Assembly: GCA_013215905.1 (NCBI GenBank)
Contig: JABSQI010000131.1
Location: 1-5,468, forward strand
Direction of reading: 5' to 3'
Origin: Legionellales bacterium
GTDB lineage: Bacteria; Pseudomonadota; Gammaproteobacteria; PIVX01
DNA: 5,468 bases
The translations under genes were made by a program, and so were the position numbers. Within the stretch, counting starts at the first letter, position 1, and every line of letters begins with the position of its first letter. The notes under the pieces are model-generated. The model searched no databases. It was not told where the DNA came from and worked only from the letters and a program-made list of their open reading frames with translations. This document shows, one piece after another, positions 4,347-5,468 of this stretch.

Positions 4347-4369
4347 TACCATAACAAAAACAAAATATT

Positions 4370-4648
4370 ATGAATTACTACGATGAAATTGACCCAATAG
4401 GAATGGGTAAACTAGATGAAGCTGGTGAACACATAGACCAAGAACACGACATGATATGTGATTATGACAGCGAATTAAAAGAACTTAAACTTACTATTAA
4501 TAACATTAAAAAAGAAGTTGAGTATTTTAAAACGTATTCAGAAAACATCTTCCATATTAACAAAATGAATAACTATGTAATACGTTTAGAAAATATACAT
4601 AAAGAATTAAAATCTAAGTGGGTTGATTATACATTATTTAAAGCATGA
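4370..4648 (+). CDS. Acidic coiled-coil hypothetical protein, first gene of right operon
   Basis: A 92-residue soluble protein. The first 35 residues are very acidic (YYDEIDP, DEAGEHIDQEHDMICDYDSE). Residues about 34-55 and 66-85 (ELKELKLTINNIKKEVEYF; YVIRLENIHKELKSKW) look like two amphipathic helices with heptad spacing, joined by a loop, so a helical hairpin or coiled-coil dimer is likely. It is the first gene after the promoter box at 4339-4346 and is coupled by ATGA (4645-4648) to the next gene. Leading place in an early-type operon suggests a host-directed or regulatory small protein, but I recognise no family. Confidence 0.75.
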   Translation: MNYYDEIDPIGMGKLDEAGEHIDQEHDMICDYDSELKELKLTINNIKKEVEYFKTYSENIFHINKMNNYVIRLENIHKELKSKWVDYTLFKA

Positions 4649-4782
4649 TACAAACACTAAACGCTTTTATCAGCGACCAAAAAGACAGAATACAACGTGC
4701 TAAAGCGTTGGAAATGATAAACGAAATTAACGAAGAAATACAGCAATTTTATGAGGACAATTATAGCACGTTTCGAGATTGA
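4645..4782 (+). CDS. 45-residue hypothetical protein
   Basis: Encodes MIQTLNAFISDQKDRIQRAK then ALEMINEINEEIQQFYEDNY and STFRD, ending TGA. It is charged and probably all helical, with a coiled-coil-like centre (residues 10-36) and no membrane segment. The start overlaps the previous stop (ATGA) and the 3' end overlaps the next gene by 32 bases in another frame. It bridges the gap that would otherwise break the chain of coupled genes, which is the best argument for it. The family is unknown and a non-coding spacer remains possible. Confidence 0.6.
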   Translation: MIQTLNAFISDQKDRIQRAKALEMINEINEEIQQFYEDNYSTFRD

Positions 4783-4978
4783 AGATAACGATATAATAGA
4801 GCAGAAACTTTTTGATAGTTTACAATGTTCATCGTTAAAAGACTTTCAAAAACTACCAGATACTAGCGAACTTTACGAAAATGATAAAACGTTTAAAACA
4901 TTAGCTAAGAAACTAAAAGAAGCTAGACAAAACTATAACGATTATATTAATAAATCATATTTAAAACCTAAACAATGA
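4751..4978 (+). CDS. 75-residue hypothetical protein
   Basis: Starts MRTIIARFEIEDNDIIEQKL. The first strand-like block (TIIARFEI) and following helix (DNDIIEQKLFDSL) suggest a small alpha/beta fold. The middle (KDFQKLPDTSELYENDKTFK) and C-terminal helix (LAKKLKEARQNYNDYINKSY) are basic and may bind nucleic acid or a partner protein. It has one cysteine and no membrane segment. The ATG at 4751 is the only start and lies inside the preceding 45-residue gene (32-base overlap). Its stop overlaps the next start as ATGA (4975-4978). It belongs to the same early-type operon; no family recognised. Confidence 0.75.
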   Translation: MRTIIARFEIEDNDIIEQKLFDSLQCSSLKDFQKLPDTSELYENDKTFKTLAKKLKEARQNYNDYINKSYLKPKQ

Positions 4979-5352
4979 ACAGAGAACGATTAACAGAACT
5001 TTATAAAAAGTACAATTTAACGAAAGACGATGTTTTTAAACATAAGCATTATTTAATTATTACACGTTCAGGCATTGAAAAAATACAAGCTATTGAACAG
5101 ATAAACGTTAGTTTTGAGGTAATAAAATGTGAACCAGATTTTGCAGTATTTAAAGCAATAAACATGAAAACAAAATTAGAAACTTTCGGTAGTGCTAAAT
5201 ATGGTGACTTTAAAACTGGTAATACTAATAGTTGGTATATTGCTGAAATGGCTGAAAAACGTTCTTTAAGTCGTTTAGTTTTAAAACAAACTGGCTTTTA
5301 TGAGTTGGGTGTTTTCGGTGAAGATGAAAGCGAAGATTTTAAACGTCAATAA
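4975..5352 (+). CDS. Phage protein with EMAEKRSLSR motif, possible ssDNA/recombination role
   Basis: A 125-residue soluble protein. The N terminus (RERLTELYKKYNLTKDDVFKHKHYLIITRSGIEKIQAIEQI) leads into beta-rich FEVIKCEPDFAVFKA and then YIAEMAEKRSLSRLVLKQTGFYELGVFGEDES. I recall this protein type from Bacteroidetes phages and prophages, without assigned function. The EMAEKR.LSR..L...G.Y pattern resembles the E(T/K)RA..RAL...GYG helix of Rad52/Erf/Sak-type single-strand annealing proteins and related phage ssDNA proteins. A role in ssDNA handling is therefore an inference, and annealing activity is not shown. It is at the 3' part of the operon, and the next ATG begins immediately after its stop (TAAATG). 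Confidence 0.75.
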   Translation: MNRERLTELYKKYNLTKDDVFKHKHYLIITRSGIEKIQAIEQINVSFEVIKCEPDFAVFKAINMKTKLETFGSAKYGDFKTGNTNSWYIAEMAEKRSLSRLVLKQTGFYELGVFGEDESEDFKRQ

Positions 5353-5468
5353 ATGCAAGAAACGCTAAATAAAATATATTTTGGCATTGATGATCCCTAA
5401 TGGGGATTTTGAACTTTGTACGAATTTCGATCCTTATGTAAACAAAAATCCCAATGGATCCCGAATTT
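5353..5468 (+). CDS. Partial gene at right edge with an apparent one-base frameshift
   Basis: The ATG directly follows the previous TAA and reads MQETLNKIYFGIDDP, then stops with TAA at 5398-5400. If one C of the CCC at 5395-5397 is removed, the frame continues as DDPNGDFELCTNFDPYVNKN and then PNGSRI to the end of the window without a stop. The joined reading is natural protein sequence with matching codon use, so I annotate one broken partial gene. The cause may be an assembly or sequencing error near a sequence end, a real mutation, or programmed slippage (least likely: no classical slippery site). No family is recognisable from about 38 residues. Confidence 0.55.

Noticed and set aside
2477..4369. 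CRISPR array or tRNA gene in the middle region
   Set aside because: No direct repeat with regular spacing and no cloverleaf with a TTC loop was seen; the repeats are inverted and irregularly spaced.
5449..5468. Cloning-vector junction suggested by GGATCC followed by CGAATTT at the right edge
   Set aside because: Only one restriction-type site is exact, and the bases read on as a plausible protein (NPNGSRI), so a vector origin is not needed.

Overview
The window (about 70% A+T, no rRNA or tRNA seen) looks like part of a phage or prophage of a Bacteroidetes host, most likely a member of the Flavobacteriaceae. Four observations support this. Genes are short, tightly packed and mostly joined by start/stop overlaps. 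The sequence before starts is A-rich rather than a strong Shine-Dalgarno. Two exact TAnnTTTG promoter -7 boxes, the Bacteroidetes sigma-factor type, sit in the one divergent intergenic region. Several proteins belong to types I know from flavobacterial phages and prophages: an M15 endolysin, a protein starting near NELRIGNY and ending YVHQLQN.YFALTGKELEIKE, and a protein with an EMAEKRSLSR motif. All family assignments are by eye; no search was run.

Left block (1-2476, + strand). After an undecidable gene remnant at the very edge come two small two-helix membrane proteins (142-357, 347-553), an M15 peptidase endolysin (550-921), a membrane-anchored protein (923-1288) and another small membrane protein (1273-1473). 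This resembles a lysis cassette: holin candidates, endolysin and a possible spanin-like protein. It overlaps a 338-residue DnaQ/RNase H-fold 3'-5' exonuclease (1460-2476) that carries a duplicated N-terminal motif and a C-terminal zinc ribbon.

Middle block (2468-4260, - strand). Seven genes, most of them very small, point left. The first three (4260 to 3613) form a compact operon from a clear promoter at 4314-4284: the NELRIGNY protein, a 36-residue membrane protein and a 56-residue HTH-like protein. The NELRIGNY protein has lost a normal ATG; ACG stands where the start should be. The next four (51-residue protein, ParB-like protein, 91-residue unknown, 28-residue membrane peptide) are separated by intergenic segments rich in inverted repeats. 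The 51-residue gene is enclosed by a 23-bp inverted repeat matching at 19 positions, which makes it look like a small cassette.

Right block (4370-5468, + strand). A second promoter (box at 4339-4346) drives an operon of five overlapping or abutting genes of probable early function: a coiled-coil acidic protein, a 45-residue and a 75-residue unknown, the EMAEKRSLSR protein (possibly linked to single-stranded DNA or recombination) and a final gene that runs off the window with an apparent +1 base frameshift. No stretch over 300 bases lacks a gene.
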